Source: SAR324 cluster bacterium (lineage in GTDB: Bacteria; SAR324; NAC60-12). From it: 64,000 nucleotides of DNA. A model generated the notes under the pieces. It was not told the DNA's origin and searched no databases. It worked only from the letters and a program-made list of their open reading frames with translations. A program made the translations under genes and the position numbers. The stretch spans positions 1 through 64,000 of the forward strand of contig JANQJU010000005.1 in assembly GCA_028281495.1 (NCBI GenBank). The letters run 5' to 3'. Below, one piece after another: positions 16,314 to 25,963 of this stretch (positions within the stretch are counted from its first letter, which is position 1; the number at the start of each line of letters is the position of its first letter).

Positions 16314-18197
16314 TTAGTTGTTTGAGCCAGAATCCTCTTGGCTCGCTAATGTTTTTGCTGACTGAATGATGCTGTGCAAACGGGCTTGATGTGATTGCAG
16401 GATTCCTTTCAATTTCGCTTCCACCGTCGCATTGTAAGAACCTCCATTGGAGGTGTCTGTTCCCAAACTGTCTCGCACTCCTTGAAGGGCGAGCCTCAGA
16501 CTTTTTAAAGTTTGCTCATACGAATCTTGAATCACTTGTTCCTGTTCACTTGTGATCGGAGTGGAGGAGGATGAGAGAGCCGTTTCTTGATTGCTAGTCC
16601 CTGTCTGAGGGATCGGAACCCCCGCTGCGTTCAATGCGATCTTACTCATCAAATCAACCGCCGCATCGGCAAAACTGACTTGGAGATCGACAACCCCAGC
16701 CGGATCGACACGAAGTTTCTTGAGTCTAAAATGCTTCGGGCTTTCCTGCACGATGATGTATTGCGCATGACCATCCCCTTGTGCTCGAAGTTCATCCAAT
16801 GGAAGCGGTTGCCACTTTGAATCAGTGCATTCAATCAGATCACCGCCTCCGCTGAAGGTGAGGGCATCCAAAGTGGACGTCACCAACTCTTCACACTCGG
16901 TAATCCTCAGAATGTTCGGATCTCCTACGGTGAATGCATTGGTCCGACTCAGTTCGACAGCATTCTGAGATTTGCTCTGAACTTTGGTCGACGCGGTCTG
17001 TGCCGATTTGATCAGCGAGAACGCGTCTGTCGCAATGCGGGTCAATCCATTCTGGCCAATGGCTTCGGGATCTACCTGTCGAGCATCGGCATTCCTTTTA
17101 CGGATATCTGGATCGAGTTTTTTATCCAGCGTGACGTAAGGATCTTTGGGATCTTGTAAATATTTCAGCTCGTTTTGCACTTCAATGAACTTGCTTCTGA
17201 AGCGGTCGAGTAACACATGGGCCTGATCGGAATATGCTGTGGCCGCATCAGCCAGTTGTATGGTGGCATGGATCAATTTCGCTTCATCATCGATTCTTGC
17301 TGTTGGATCCGCATTGATTTGAGATTGAAGGCCAAATAGTTGAGTTGCCGCTCTTGCTGTTTCCTGCTTCAAGTCGTGAACCTTCTTTAAAAGACCCACA
17401 TAGCTGTCTTCCGCAAGACCTGCGGTGATGACATCGTTGGGTTGTGGTAATCCCAACGTAGGGACACTTGCTTTGTTAATTACCAACTCGCCTGGCATGA
17501 ATTCGATGGTCTCCAACTCTGCCCCTAAGTTTTCTATGAGGGATAGGTTTGCCTCGGTGATATCAACAATTTGTTTCTGTGCCCTTCCTTGCTGTGCAGA
17601 GCTACTGCTAAAAAATGATTGCCGCATCTGTGAAAGGAGCTTACGCGATTGTTTAATCTCTTCGGCAGTCAGCGAAGCACTGTCCCGGATTTTTTTGTTT
17701 AAAGCTGCCCATAAAAAGGCATCCACATTGACGTCTTGAACCACAATTTTAGGGCGGAGGTTGGGAGTGTAAAACAAGTCGCGGATTCCTGGAATCTGGC
17801 TTCCAACAAAAGCCAAACGTTGATTCGAGGTGGTTGCTATGATCGGTTTCAGCTTGTTGAGGGCCTCGCTCCATTTTGGGGGATAGGCCTTTGCTACGTT
17901 TTGATAGGTTTCTGTTTGCGACAAATTCGCCAGGTATTCTCCATAGGCATCTCGCGTGGCCTGATAAGCTGTCAAAACATTGGGGAGTTCATTCGGAAGA
18001 GCGACCAATTGTTGATTCAATTCCCGAACCGCGTTTTCAACATCAACCGCTGCTTTCAGTACATTTTGAGGGTTGAGGACCGTCAACACAGGTACTGTTT
18101 CCCCACCATATACTTCCACTTTTGTTTTGAGTTCGCTGCTGAAACTACAACCTGCAACTAAAAGGGGTAAAAGGATTGAATAAAAAATCGGTTTCAT
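16314..18197 (-). CDS. Large coiled-coil lipoprotein, unknown function
   Basis: A 627-aa lipoprotein: MKPIFYSILLPLLVAGC has a lipobox with Cys17, so it is probably tethered in the envelope. The mature protein is mostly helical and polar, rich in Gln, Ala, Leu and Asp, with long stretches suggestive of coiled coils and few Cys. No enzymatic motif was recognised. It has an SVQ-like Ser-rich segment near 540 (ETALSSSSTPITSEQEQ). Its ATG overlaps the stop of the preceding lipoprotein gene (ATGA), so the two are co-translated and probably act together. Confidence 0.75.
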   Translation of the reverse strand: MKPIFYSILLPLLVAGCSFSSELKTKVEVYGGETVPVLTVLNPQNVLKAAVDVENAVRELNQQLVALPNELPNVLTAYQATRDAYGEYLANLSQTETYQNVAKAYPPKWSEALNKLKPIIATTSNQRLAFVGSQIPGIRDLFYTPNLRPKIVVQDVNVDAFLWAALNKKIRDSASLTAEEIKQSRKLLSQMRQSFFSSSSAQQGRAQKQIVDITEANLSLIENLGAELETIEFMPGELVINKASVPTLGLPQPNDVITAGLAEDSYVGLLKKVHDLKQETARAATQLFGLQSQINADPTARIDDEAKLIHATIQLADAATAYSDQAHVLLDRFRSKFIEVQNELKYLQDPKDPYVTLDKKLDPDIRKRNADARQVDPEAIGQNGLTRIATDAFSLIKSAQTASTKVQSKSQNAVELSRTNAFTVGDPNILRITECEELVTSTLDALTFSGGGDLIECTDSKWQPLPLDELRAQGDGHAQYIIVQESPKHFRLKKLRVDPAGVVDLQVSFADAAVDLMSKIALNAAGVPIPQTGTSNQETALSSSSTPITSEQEQVIQDSYEQTLKSLRLALQGVRDSLGTDTSNGGSYNATVEAKLKGILQSHQARLHSIIQSAKTLASQEDSGSNN

Positions 18198-18949
18198 TGG
18201 GCCACCTCCGTTTCTGCAATATGTTGTTCGACCAATCGTTTCAACTTGGAAATGGGGGTGAGGGTGTCTGCAATTTCAAACGTCACAGTGCTAGCCAATT
18301 TGAACAACGAGTTTTCGCTCCGCTTGAGGGACGATTGCAAATTTTCCATCTGACTGATGAGCATATTCAAACGAAGCTGGCTGGTTTTGGCCTGATTTTT
18401 ACTCTGATGAGAGAAAAAAATTCCCAAGTTTTCCTGCAAGCTATTTTGTTGTGTCTTTTCTTTAATAGCCTGAATGACTTTTCCAGGATCGTTGGACAAC
18501 ACAACCACAAATTTTTCATTGGCATGATCCAATGCGCTCGTTTTCGATTCACCTAAAGTGGTCACACCGGTAATCGCCTGCAATGCAGAGTTATAGCGTT
18601 GCCGTGCCGTTTCCACTTCAGTCTCGGGTTTTTGTTGTTCGAGTGCATCCATATAAGTATCGAATGTTTTCCGGATAGCCTGCTTTTGCCGGTTAGCGGT
18701 GGCTGCCTCCACATCTTGCTGCTGAGAAATATTGCCAAACAAACTATCAACCGCTTTGGCATCATACCAACCTGACCGATAGTCCACTTCGCTATTTTTT
18801 CCTTTGGTTTCAATTGTTACGCGATAATAACTGGCTTTGCCATTGGGGCCATATTCGGCAAACATCTCTCTTTTTTTGAATGTTGCCTCAGTGCATCCTG
18901 CTAAAATAAACAGCAAAGCGAGCCAGAAAAATATTCTTGATATTTTCAC
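18194..18949 (-). CDS. Lipoprotein, unknown function (first of pair)
   Basis: 251 aa. The signal peptide MKISRIFFWLALLFILAGC carries a lipobox with Cys19. The mature start (TEATFKKREMFAEYGPNGKA) contains one short beta-rich stretch (ASYYRVTIETKGKNSEVDYR, GWYDAKAVDSLFG), followed by helical, Gln-rich sequence. The stretch SYYRVTIETKGKNSEVDYRS is the only distinctive part. AGGAGGT precedes the ATG. It is the first gene of the pair with the 627-aa lipoprotein. No family recognised. Confidence 0.75.
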   Translation of the reverse strand: MKISRIFFWLALLFILAGCTEATFKKREMFAEYGPNGKASYYRVTIETKGKNSEVDYRSGWYDAKAVDSLFGNISQQQDVEAATANRQKQAIRKTFDTYMDALEQQKPETEVETARQRYNSALQAITGVTTLGESKTSALDHANEKFVVVLSNDPGKVIQAIKEKTQQNSLQENLGIFFSHQSKNQAKTSQLRLNMLISQMENLQSSLKRSENSLFKLASTVTFEIADTLTPISKLKRLVEQHIAETEVAQ

Positions 18950-19164
18950 TGTACCTCCTTTTTCCTCAAACGGTTAATTCGATTTGCCTCACTTCATACT
19001 AGCCATAGACTGAATCTGATTTCTAGGAAAAAAAACAAAAAATCTAACATTTTATTTAAGATATTTTGTTTGTTCCTTTTGGCGTAGTTTATGCTTACGG
19101 TGATAAAAATTTTCTAGCTTGAGCAGACGGTGCTGGACAAAGTTTTTCGAGAAGGGACAAGCCC

Positions 19165-21069
19165 TCATGGACAAAGCCGTTTCACAGCGTCCATTTCTAT
19201 CACGCGGCAATCACCCAATTGACACGCCTTCGCCCAATCCTGACACGCGTCTGGCAGTCTTTGGATCTCTGAGTACACTTGCCCCCGGTTGACATAGGCT
19301 GCGGAATACGTGGAATCGTATTGAATCGCCAGATTGAACGCATCGAGGGCTTGGTTGTGTTGTTTGATCGTCAGGTAGATGATCCCTTTATTATTGTGGA
19401 CCTTCACGTATTCCGGCTTGATCTTGAGGGCGGTATCGTAGTCGTGCAAGGCTTGCTGGTATTGACCCAGGTGGAAATAAACATCCCCCCGATTGGCCCA
19501 GTCTCGGAAAGATCGCGGATCGATTCCTAAGGCCGTGTTGAATTCTCGGAGGGCTTGTTCATATTGCTGATAATGCATATGGACCCGTCCTCGATTGGTA
19601 TAGGCCAAAGCCAATTTCGGGTGTACTTGCAACGCTTGGTCAAAATAGTGGAGGGCGGGTTCGTAGTTTTCGGCGTCGAGATGCATGGTCCCTAAATTGT
19701 AATAAGCCAACCAGGAGTTGGGGTTGTGTTTCAAAGTCGCCAGCCAAAGCGTTTCGTAGTTTCGGTAAATTTGTGTTTGTTGGAAAGTGAGCCATCCAAG
19801 AATCAACACCACGCAACTTCCCCCCACCCAACTTCCCCATTTGGGAAGACGCAAACTCTGAATCCCCCAATGCTCCCACCCCTTGATCCATCCGTAGCTG
19901 GCTAAGATGATCAGGGGAATACTGGGTAAATGGACCCAATGATCCGCGACCCACGAATGACGAAACCAAGCATTGTTGAAAAAACCCAATACCGGAAACA
20001 ACAATACTAAGAAACTCCCCAATGCCAAAAAGAGTGGTCGTCCCCAGGTCGTGAGTTTTCTCCCCAAGACCACAATCGTGATCGCGATACTCAAAAGTGG
20101 CAGGTAGGAGCCGAATTGACCTAACTCAATCGGCCACCGAGGATAGCTGAAGATAAGGGGATACGGCAGCACCATCTTCTGCAAATAAAAGAAGGGGATC
20201 TGCCCGGCAAGTAACAATCTTTCTCCAAAACTTTGGAGAAATTCTTCACCTGCGGCACCAAACGCTTCGGTTTCCACCCACACCCGCATCATTCCTGCCG
20301 CAACAGCAACGCCAAAAAACGGCAGCATCGGAAGTACAATCTTTGACAATATTCGTTGAGCTTCTTCTAGAGGACTGACTCCATGCCCAGCCTCTCCTCT
20401 CTCACCCCTTCCTTTCTCACCCTCTCCTTTGCGTTGATACAAAAACCAGATTTGCATCCCGATGAGTAGGATGGGAATCATGACAGTGGATGTTTTGCTG
20501 AGCACAGCTCCTACAAACACCCCCAAGGTTAAGGCATACCAACCGAGCTTCCGCGTTTGCAGAAACCGAAAAAAGCTCCAGAAACACAATATAAAGAAGA
20601 TCCCGGCCATCCCATTTTTGCGTTCGGCAATCCACGCCACCGATTGCACATAGATGGGATGCACTGCAAATAAAATTCCAGCTAACCCCGCTCCAGGCAT
20701 GCGTCGCGCTTGTAACACTCCCCACAACAGCATCGCAGCACATGCGTGCAACAGGATGTTCACCCCATGCGTGATGCGCAAATCCACCGGATCATTGAAT
20801 TGTCGTTCTAACCAAAATGCTGTTCGGGTGAGCGGAAGGTAAGGCCAAATGTTGTTGTTGTCTAAAGGATGGAACCAAATGCGAAACAAACCATCCGGAG
20901 CGGTCATGAGTGGATCGTCCAGATAAAACTTTTGATCGTCCATCACAAAATCAGCTTGTATCGCAGGGAAATAAACGAAGAAGGTCAGAACAAAAATACA
21001 GAGAGGGGCCAGATAATGCTGGCGAGTCGTCACAATACTTTTTGCGAGTTGCTTTGCGAGGATCAACAT
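19165..21069 (-). CDS. Membrane protein with C-terminal TPRs (TMTC/O-mannosyltransferase-like)
   Basis: 634 aa. About ten membrane segments come first. The first loop carries DFVMDDQKFYLDDPL, which resembles the Asp-containing first loop of GT-C glycosyltransferases; PLTRTAFWLERQF and HPIYVQSVAWIAERKNGM are also seen in TMTC-like proteins. A low-complexity EGEKGRGERGEAG segment sits mid-protein. From about residue 440 five TPR units follow (for example AYYNLGTMHLDAENYEPAL, AYTNRGRVHMHYQQYEQAL). It probably transfers sugar from a lipid carrier to envelope proteins. It stands alone on the minus strand. Confidence 0.8.
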   Translation of the reverse strand: MLILAKQLAKSIVTTRQHYLAPLCIFVLTFFVYFPAIQADFVMDDQKFYLDDPLMTAPDGLFRIWFHPLDNNNIWPYLPLTRTAFWLERQFNDPVDLRITHGVNILLHACAAMLLWGVLQARRMPGAGLAGILFAVHPIYVQSVAWIAERKNGMAGIFFILCFWSFFRFLQTRKLGWYALTLGVFVGAVLSKTSTVMIPILLIGMQIWFLYQRKGEGEKGRGERGEAGHGVSPLEEAQRILSKIVLPMLPFFGVAVAAGMMRVWVETEAFGAAGEEFLQSFGERLLLAGQIPFFYLQKMVLPYPLIFSYPRWPIELGQFGSYLPLLSIAITIVVLGRKLTTWGRPLFLALGSFLVLLFPVLGFFNNAWFRHSWVADHWVHLPSIPLIILASYGWIKGWEHWGIQSLRLPKWGSWVGGSCVVLILGWLTFQQTQIYRNYETLWLATLKHNPNSWLAYYNLGTMHLDAENYEPALHYFDQALQVHPKLALAYTNRGRVHMHYQQYEQALREFNTALGIDPRSFRDWANRGDVYFHLGQYQQALHDYDTALKIKPEYVKVHNNKGIIYLTIKQHNQALDAFNLAIQYDSTYSAAYVNRGQVYSEIQRLPDACQDWAKACQLGDCRVIEMDAVKRLCP

Positions 21070-21178
21070 TTATCTCTGTACGACTCGTGGTTTTGGATAG
21101 CAATAAAACCGGAACCATTTGTAATGCTTTTTCCAGCAATGCACATTGATTTATGTAGCCTAATTCTAATATTAATCG

Positions 21179-22201
21179 TTAGGCTTTGTTTTTTGTAATA
21201 TGGAATTGGATCATCCAGCGAAGAATAGACTGATCTCCATTTAGATAATCTCGTATTTTTCGGGCGACCTCATTGGCGTGTTCAACAGGTATCACGTAAT
21301 CAAAAACCCTACCCATGATTTCTAGAGTTGATTGAGTCCATGGACCGTCCACGATAATGATGCCAAGGCAGTTGTGATGGCGTCCTTTCCAATTAATGGC
21401 CGAGAACATTTTGTCTTTTGCATAAAGACTGGCATGTCCTGAGCTGCTTTTTCTCACTTCGATAAATGCTTTGGGGGCATCAGGAGATGGAATTACAAAA
21501 TCAGCACGAATATCGTATACGACACCTGTGATAGCTTCATATTGTTCTTCACGCAAAAAAGGAACATCTTCATTTTCCAAAGCTTGTGCAACGAAATCCT
21601 CAAGCAAAAGTTTACCAACGAGATCTCTTACTATACCTTCAGTGGTTCTTTTAATTCTCTCAATGATTTGTATTTTATTAGGGATTGTATTGATATCGAT
21701 GTCGTTGAATAACTCTGCCAATTTTTCTGACACCGGTTTTGAGATTTTTGTATCGCTAGCCGTGCCTTTTCCAATAATTTTTTGTAGATCTCTTTTACTA
21801 AAAATCCCTAGAGCATGCATCAAAACAGGCAAGTAGAAGGGATTTTGATTTATCCAGGTGCTAGAGATGCTATTGAAGTTATTAGTTTCAGAAAAAGCAT
21901 TTTCTACAAGCTGGACTATGAAAGGTTGTATCTTTTGGTATAGCAACGATGTTGCAGATCTTTCTATACCAAATGTTATTGCTGAACGGGAGAGCCAAGC
22001 GTTTTTGCGATCTTCGATCTCTATTGGCACATCATTTATTAAATAGCCTTTGCCACAAAGTAAAATTGTTGCTTTGTCTATATCAGAAAAATGCACATCA
22101 GTTGGCTGGTGAAAATTTATGGATTCCTGTGCAAGGAGCAACATGACATCGACGATTTCACGCATTTTTTTTGTAGCATGTTGATATAAAGTTTCACTCA
22201 T
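21179..22201 (-). CDS. Putative type II restriction endonuclease (PD-(D/E)xK-like)
   Basis: 340 aa. The C-terminal half has a nuclease-like core: YDIRADFVIPSPDAPKAFIE then VRKSSSGHASLYAKDK, where the Asp of IRADF and the E-V-R-K string fit a PD-(D/E)xK arrangement with Arg in place of the usual spacing Lys; this is followed by FSAINWKGRHHNCLGIIIVD. The N-terminal part is helical and has no recognised domain. Its ATG overlaps the stop of the adjacent methyltransferase gene (ATGA). The gene is AT-rich compared with neighbours, which suggests acquisition. Specificity is unknown, and a non-restriction role is possible. Confidence 0.6.
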   Translation of the reverse strand: MSETLYQHATKKMREIVDVMLLLAQESINFHQPTDVHFSDIDKATILLCGKGYLINDVPIEIEDRKNAWLSRSAITFGIERSATSLLYQKIQPFIVQLVENAFSETNNFNSISSTWINQNPFYLPVLMHALGIFSKRDLQKIIGKGTASDTKISKPVSEKLAELFNDIDINTIPNKIQIIERIKRTTEGIVRDLVGKLLLEDFVAQALENEDVPFLREEQYEAITGVVYDIRADFVIPSPDAPKAFIEVRKSSSGHASLYAKDKMFSAINWKGRHHNCLGIIIVDGPWTQSTLEIMGRVFDYVIPVEHANEVARKIRDYLNGDQSILRWMIQFHITKNKA

Positions 22202-23457
22202 CTTGAAAATCCAGCTTTCCTAGCATCGTCAATTTCTTTTCGAATTTCTTTAAATCTTGGAATAGTAAGATTTTTGAAGAACGTTCCTTTAGTGTCAGTC
22301 TGAATGGTTTTAAGCTCCCATTCTTTGGTATATTCACGTTTCTTCACATCGAGCCAGAACCTACAATTATTTGCATACCGAACAGCTCGTTGAACTTCAA
22401 ATATGAAACCATTCTCTAATGCTTTTTTTGCAACAAAACCTAGAAAATAATTAGGAATTATCTCTAAGTATTCTGAGTTATCAGAGCGATTGTCTAGAAA
22501 TCCATAACGATGGTAAATTGACTGTCGATTGGTTTTTATGAAACTTCTCCTATATTCTCCTCCAAAAGTAACAAATAGATAAGCCCTATCATTTAAATGT
22601 TGCCAGACCATTTCAATCTGCTTGTGACATGTTACAAATGGATCTAAATCGATAAGATCAAATTTTCCTAAAATATTGCTACTAAGTAGTTCTAAATTGT
22701 CATTGTTGAACATCTTGATTTGATCATTCTTTATATTTGATTTTAATTTTAAGAAAGTATCATGATCTTCTTCTATACAAAATATTTCTTTGACAGAATC
22801 TATATCTTGGAGAATTTTAGTGAATCTACCTTCACCTGCAAATGCTTCTAAAACCCTTGTTATTTTAAAGTCACAGTGGTTCAGTACTAATTCATTCACA
22901 TACTGCTTATGGTCTGTGTTGATAGAAAAGGGGTTCTTTTTTTCATGCCCATAGCCCTTTCGATTAACAAAAAGTTCCTTTTCAACATGCTCGAAATCGA
23001 CCTCAAAAACCGCTGCTATTTTCCATGCTGGTAAACCTGCTTCAAACAGTTCTTGCGCACACTCTTTTACTTTACTTGTCCAGTTCTTGGAAGAAATGGA
23101 TCTGCCCTTTTGAGTAAAAGTTAAATTTTGTTCTTTGCATCTATCCAAGAGTTTATAGATCATATCCTGTGGGTTTCTATTCAATGTAGCTGCAATCAAA
23201 GTGAGAGACTTCCCTTCCTGCCAAGCTTGAAAACAAGCTTCGAATTCAATCTCTGCCCACTTACGACCTTTTGTGTATCTTCCTTTTAATGGAATTGGTA
23301 TTAATCTTGTCTCAAAACTATGTTTCTTTAAGATATCGAGGAACTTTTTTTCATGAAGTGATTTATCAACATCCTTTAGGTTTCCCCAATCTTTGATTGA
23401 AAATTGTTCGTCACCGAAAGAAAATTCTGTTTGAATAAACTTTTTGTTTGTTTGCAT
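22198..23457 (-). CDS. Putative DNA methyltransferase with N-terminal HTH
   Basis: 419 aa from ATG 23457 (MQTNKKFIQTEFSFGD); no good ribosome site was found, and longer in-frame starts lie in the end of the upstream gene. About 60-105 is a HTH/SANT-like region (RKWAEIEFEACFQAWQEGKS, LIAATLNRNPQDMIYKLLD). From about 200 a class I SAM-methyltransferase: VLEAFAGEGRFTKIL (motif I), IFCIEEDH (motif II acidic residue), and FDLIDLDPFVTCHKQ in place of motif IV. This last is LDPF, not the DPPY/NPPF of adenine/cytosine-N MTases; it is closer to the DPF of Trm1-type enzymes. Its stop overlaps the endonuclease-like start. AT-rich. The target, DNA or RNA, is undecided. Confidence 0.6.
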   Translation of the reverse strand: MQTNKKFIQTEFSFGDEQFSIKDWGNLKDVDKSLHEKKFLDILKKHSFETRLIPIPLKGRYTKGRKWAEIEFEACFQAWQEGKSLTLIAATLNRNPQDMIYKLLDRCKEQNLTFTQKGRSISSKNWTSKVKECAQELFEAGLPAWKIAAVFEVDFEHVEKELFVNRKGYGHEKKNPFSINTDHKQYVNELVLNHCDFKITRVLEAFAGEGRFTKILQDIDSVKEIFCIEEDHDTFLKLKSNIKNDQIKMFNNDNLELLSSNILGKFDLIDLDPFVTCHKQIEMVWQHLNDRAYLFVTFGGEYRRSFIKTNRQSIYHRYGFLDNRSDNSEYLEIIPNYFLGFVAKKALENGFIFEVQRAVRYANNCRFWLDVKKREYTKEWELKTIQTDTKGTFFKNLTIPRFKEIRKEIDDARKAGFSR

Positions 23458-23584
23458 CTCTATAGTTGGAAAATGAATTGGTTGCGAAATTGCCAAAAAA
23501 TTTAGCTTAACAGAGTTTGCTAATAAAAAGAGAGTTGTTTTGTTGGCTAAGATCGTGTTGGCTATTGACTGATGGAGGGAAAGA

Positions 23585-25543
23585 TCACCCATAAAAATGG
23601 TGAAACGAAGTGTTTTTGTTCGTTTTGGGACGATTGGGATCGATATTGAAAATCGCAATCACTTCGGTTTTGATGTGGGGTTTGACGTTGATCACGACAA
23701 GATCGGCAATTTCCATAATCTGGTATAGTCCCAGTCCAGCCCCTCCTTGCTTCTGATGGAGATCTTGCAAAGAACCATCATAACAGCTTTGCAAATGAGA
23801 AAGAATGTCATCGCGCTCCAAAGAACCAAAAGGGTCGGACACGGAAAGAGCCAACAGCATGCCATCGCAAGCATAACGAAACAATCCTTGATGATCAGGC
23901 GGCAGGATCACTTGAATCGTACGAGACGCATTGTTGTAGAGTCGTTGGCCGGATGGATCAACGGGAGCGTCGTAGATAGCGTTCATGAGCAATTCCTCAG
24001 CGACCATTTTACATTTTGCCAATTGAGGACGGCGAATTCCCAAAGGGCGCAAGTCATCTTCCATCTTTTCCACCAAATCTTCTCGATGTCGGCTGCTCAC
24101 CACTGAGTGTTGGTGAACTTCGACTCCCCAGCTCAGATATTTTTCCAAGCCAAAGATGTTATTGCTCACCAATTTGCAGACCGTCACGAAAATATTTTTT
24201 AGGGTAAACGTTCGGTCTTCTGCGCTACGCGCCACAATATTGGAGAGAAAAGAATGCTTCCGCAAAATCGGCAAGTACGTGGAAGGATCGTCCGAAGTAA
24301 TGAGAACGGTGTGTAAACGCGGATGTTGACTTTGAGCAGTGACGGCCAAACGGATCAAGTCGGAGTTCACACACAAGATGTCGTAACGGTGTTGCTCCAG
24401 CATCATGCGTCCCTTTGCTTCATCTTCAACAATATCTAAGGTAACTCCGGTGCCACCCAACGCCAGTTTGGCGATGATTTGGGCCTTTTTGTTATTTTCG
24501 GCCAATAACACTCGTTTGTCTCGGATGGCTTGCCCACTGGAAAACAGATAAGCCACCGGTTGCAAAATTTCTGAAGTCTTGTGGATTTCTCTTAAGGTGT
24601 TGCGGGCCAAACGGAATTCTCCCGGCTGAAGCTCATTCAGCAGGCTGTCCAACCATTCCTCTAGTGATTTGAGATGGTATTGATGCAGCAAACCGAGCCG
24701 CCGCAAGAGGTTTTGATTCGTTTGGTGGAGATCCTCCAAACGTTGATAGCTCACCGAAAGTGCCGTATTTTTTTCCTCCAATTGTTCCAGAGATTGATGC
24801 AATTGTTTGGTACGATCTTCAACCCGTTGCTCCAATTCCAAAGTAAAACTCAGATTAGCCAAAGAAAGCGCCAAAAAGTGGGATAGAGTATTCACACTAC
24901 TTTTATCATCTTCACTCAACTGGAGCACATCCACCCCTGTGACCTGAATAAACCCCTGCAACAAGCTGTTATATGACAGAGGGACGCTCAAAGTATCTTT
25001 AGATACTGAACAACGCAGTGCTCCATGCAATTGGATGATATCTTCGATGAATGGAGGCAGTTTTGGAAAGTAATCATGGACAATATCTTGAATGCGATCT
25101 TGACGCAGTTGGATGTGGTCTGGATCCACGGATTCAGTTTGCATGTGGAAGTAGGCGAAGCCTTCTTGTCCGGTCGCACCCGTTTCTCGGAAATACATGG
25201 CCACTTCTACGGGATGCTGTAGGGGGATTTCTCGCAAGATGGCATTAGAGGCATGAACGACTGCAATGAATTTATCGCGAAGAGAGGCAATCTTGTATTT
25301 GGTTTCCAACAAGGCTTCGAGCCGCTGTTGGGCCAGTGCCATTTGTTCTTCGGATTGGTTGAGCTGCTGTTCTAGTTCCTGTATCCGATTGTCTGAATCC
25401 GGTTGTTGTTTGGGTTGGAGACCCGGTTTCCCTTTGGAGTGTGGGGGCGATGGTTCTTCGGAATCTGGATGTGGGGAGACTCTGGAGTCTGAGGAAGACA
25501 GGGTTTCGGACTTGTTTCGATTCGGAGGATCGGATTGGCTCAT
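23585..25543 (-). CDS. GAF / pseudo-receiver / RsbW-like ATPase signalling protein
   Basis: About 652 aa, soluble. The start is ATG 25543 (MSQSDPPNRNKSE); a GTG three codons earlier is possible. A Pro/Ser-rich N-terminus, a coiled coil, a GAF-like domain (about 95-240, with EGFAYFHMQTES and LQGFIQVTGVD), a long coiled coil, a degenerate receiver (VLLAENNKKAQIIAKLAL; the phospho-Asp position reads ILCVNSDLIR), then a C-terminal HATPase of the anti-sigma kinase type (KCKMVAEELLMNAIYDAP, GGAGLGLYQIMEIAD). The Asn of the N box and the Gly-rich lid are present, so ATP binding is likely. RsbW-type kinases act on STAS proteins; the partner is not identified here. Confidence 0.75.
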   Translation of the reverse strand: MSQSDPPNRNKSETLSSSDSRVSPHPDSEEPSPPHSKGKPGLQPKQQPDSDNRIQELEQQLNQSEEQMALAQQRLEALLETKYKIASLRDKFIAVVHASNAILREIPLQHPVEVAMYFRETGATGQEGFAYFHMQTESVDPDHIQLRQDRIQDIVHDYFPKLPPFIEDIIQLHGALRCSVSKDTLSVPLSYNSLLQGFIQVTGVDVLQLSEDDKSSVNTLSHFLALSLANLSFTLELEQRVEDRTKQLHQSLEQLEEKNTALSVSYQRLEDLHQTNQNLLRRLGLLHQYHLKSLEEWLDSLLNELQPGEFRLARNTLREIHKTSEILQPVAYLFSSGQAIRDKRVLLAENNKKAQIIAKLALGGTGVTLDIVEDEAKGRMMLEQHRYDILCVNSDLIRLAVTAQSQHPRLHTVLITSDDPSTYLPILRKHSFLSNIVARSAEDRTFTLKNIFVTVCKLVSNNIFGLEKYLSWGVEVHQHSVVSSRHREDLVEKMEDDLRPLGIRRPQLAKCKMVAEELLMNAIYDAPVDPSGQRLYNNASRTIQVILPPDHQGLFRYACDGMLLALSVSDPFGSLERDDILSHLQSCYDGSLQDLHQKQGGAGLGLYQIMEIADLVVINVKPHIKTEVIAIFNIDPNRPKTNKNTSFHHFYG

Positions 25544-25863
25544 GATAGCCACAACAATTATGGATGAAAAATGCTGTTGCGATATCTACGTAACGGAAAG
25601 AACAATGAAGCAACCATTAAGTTGGGAACATCCCCAAATAGAGTGATTCGCTTCCTGTTCCTAAATAGGAATATTTCATACCACACTTTGCCGGAACGTC
25701 CCCAGACTTTTGTATAATTTTGCTTGGATGGTTTGAAGACAAATTGGCATTTTTTTGCACGATATTGCTTGCGATTATAGGGATAAATCAGAGCTTTGGA
25801 AAGCATCGAATTCAGTGATTCCGGTCTTGCAGAGCAAAAAATTCTATGTTAATTTCTGCCTTA

Positions 25864-25890
25864 TTAGCACTAGTCAGACTTGAGTGCTAA
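25864..25890 (+). promoter_or_regulatory. CIRCE element (HrcA operator)
   Basis: The inverted repeat TTAGCACTA - 9 bases - GAGTGCTAA matches the CIRCE consensus TTAGCACTC-N9-GAGTGCTAA with one mismatch in the first half. It lies 73 bp before the DUF4340 gene, in a 420-bp non-coding stretch (25544-25963). A possible sigma-70 promoter upstream of it (TTGCAG at 25827, 17 bp, TAATTT) would be blocked by bound HrcA. An AT-rich frame on the minus strand (25558-25806) has no coding features. The rest of the gap holds nothing recognised. Confidence 0.9.
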
Positions 25891-25963
25891 CTTGAAAATC
25901 CAAAGTAAAGTGTTTTTTTGTATCGTTAGAACAAATCGGATTTTTTGAGTAAGGAGTAACCCC

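Noticed and set aside
25558..25806. 82-codon minus-strand frame
   Set aside because: No ribosome site, biased composition, and it overlaps the upstream control region of the CIRCE operon; probably chance.
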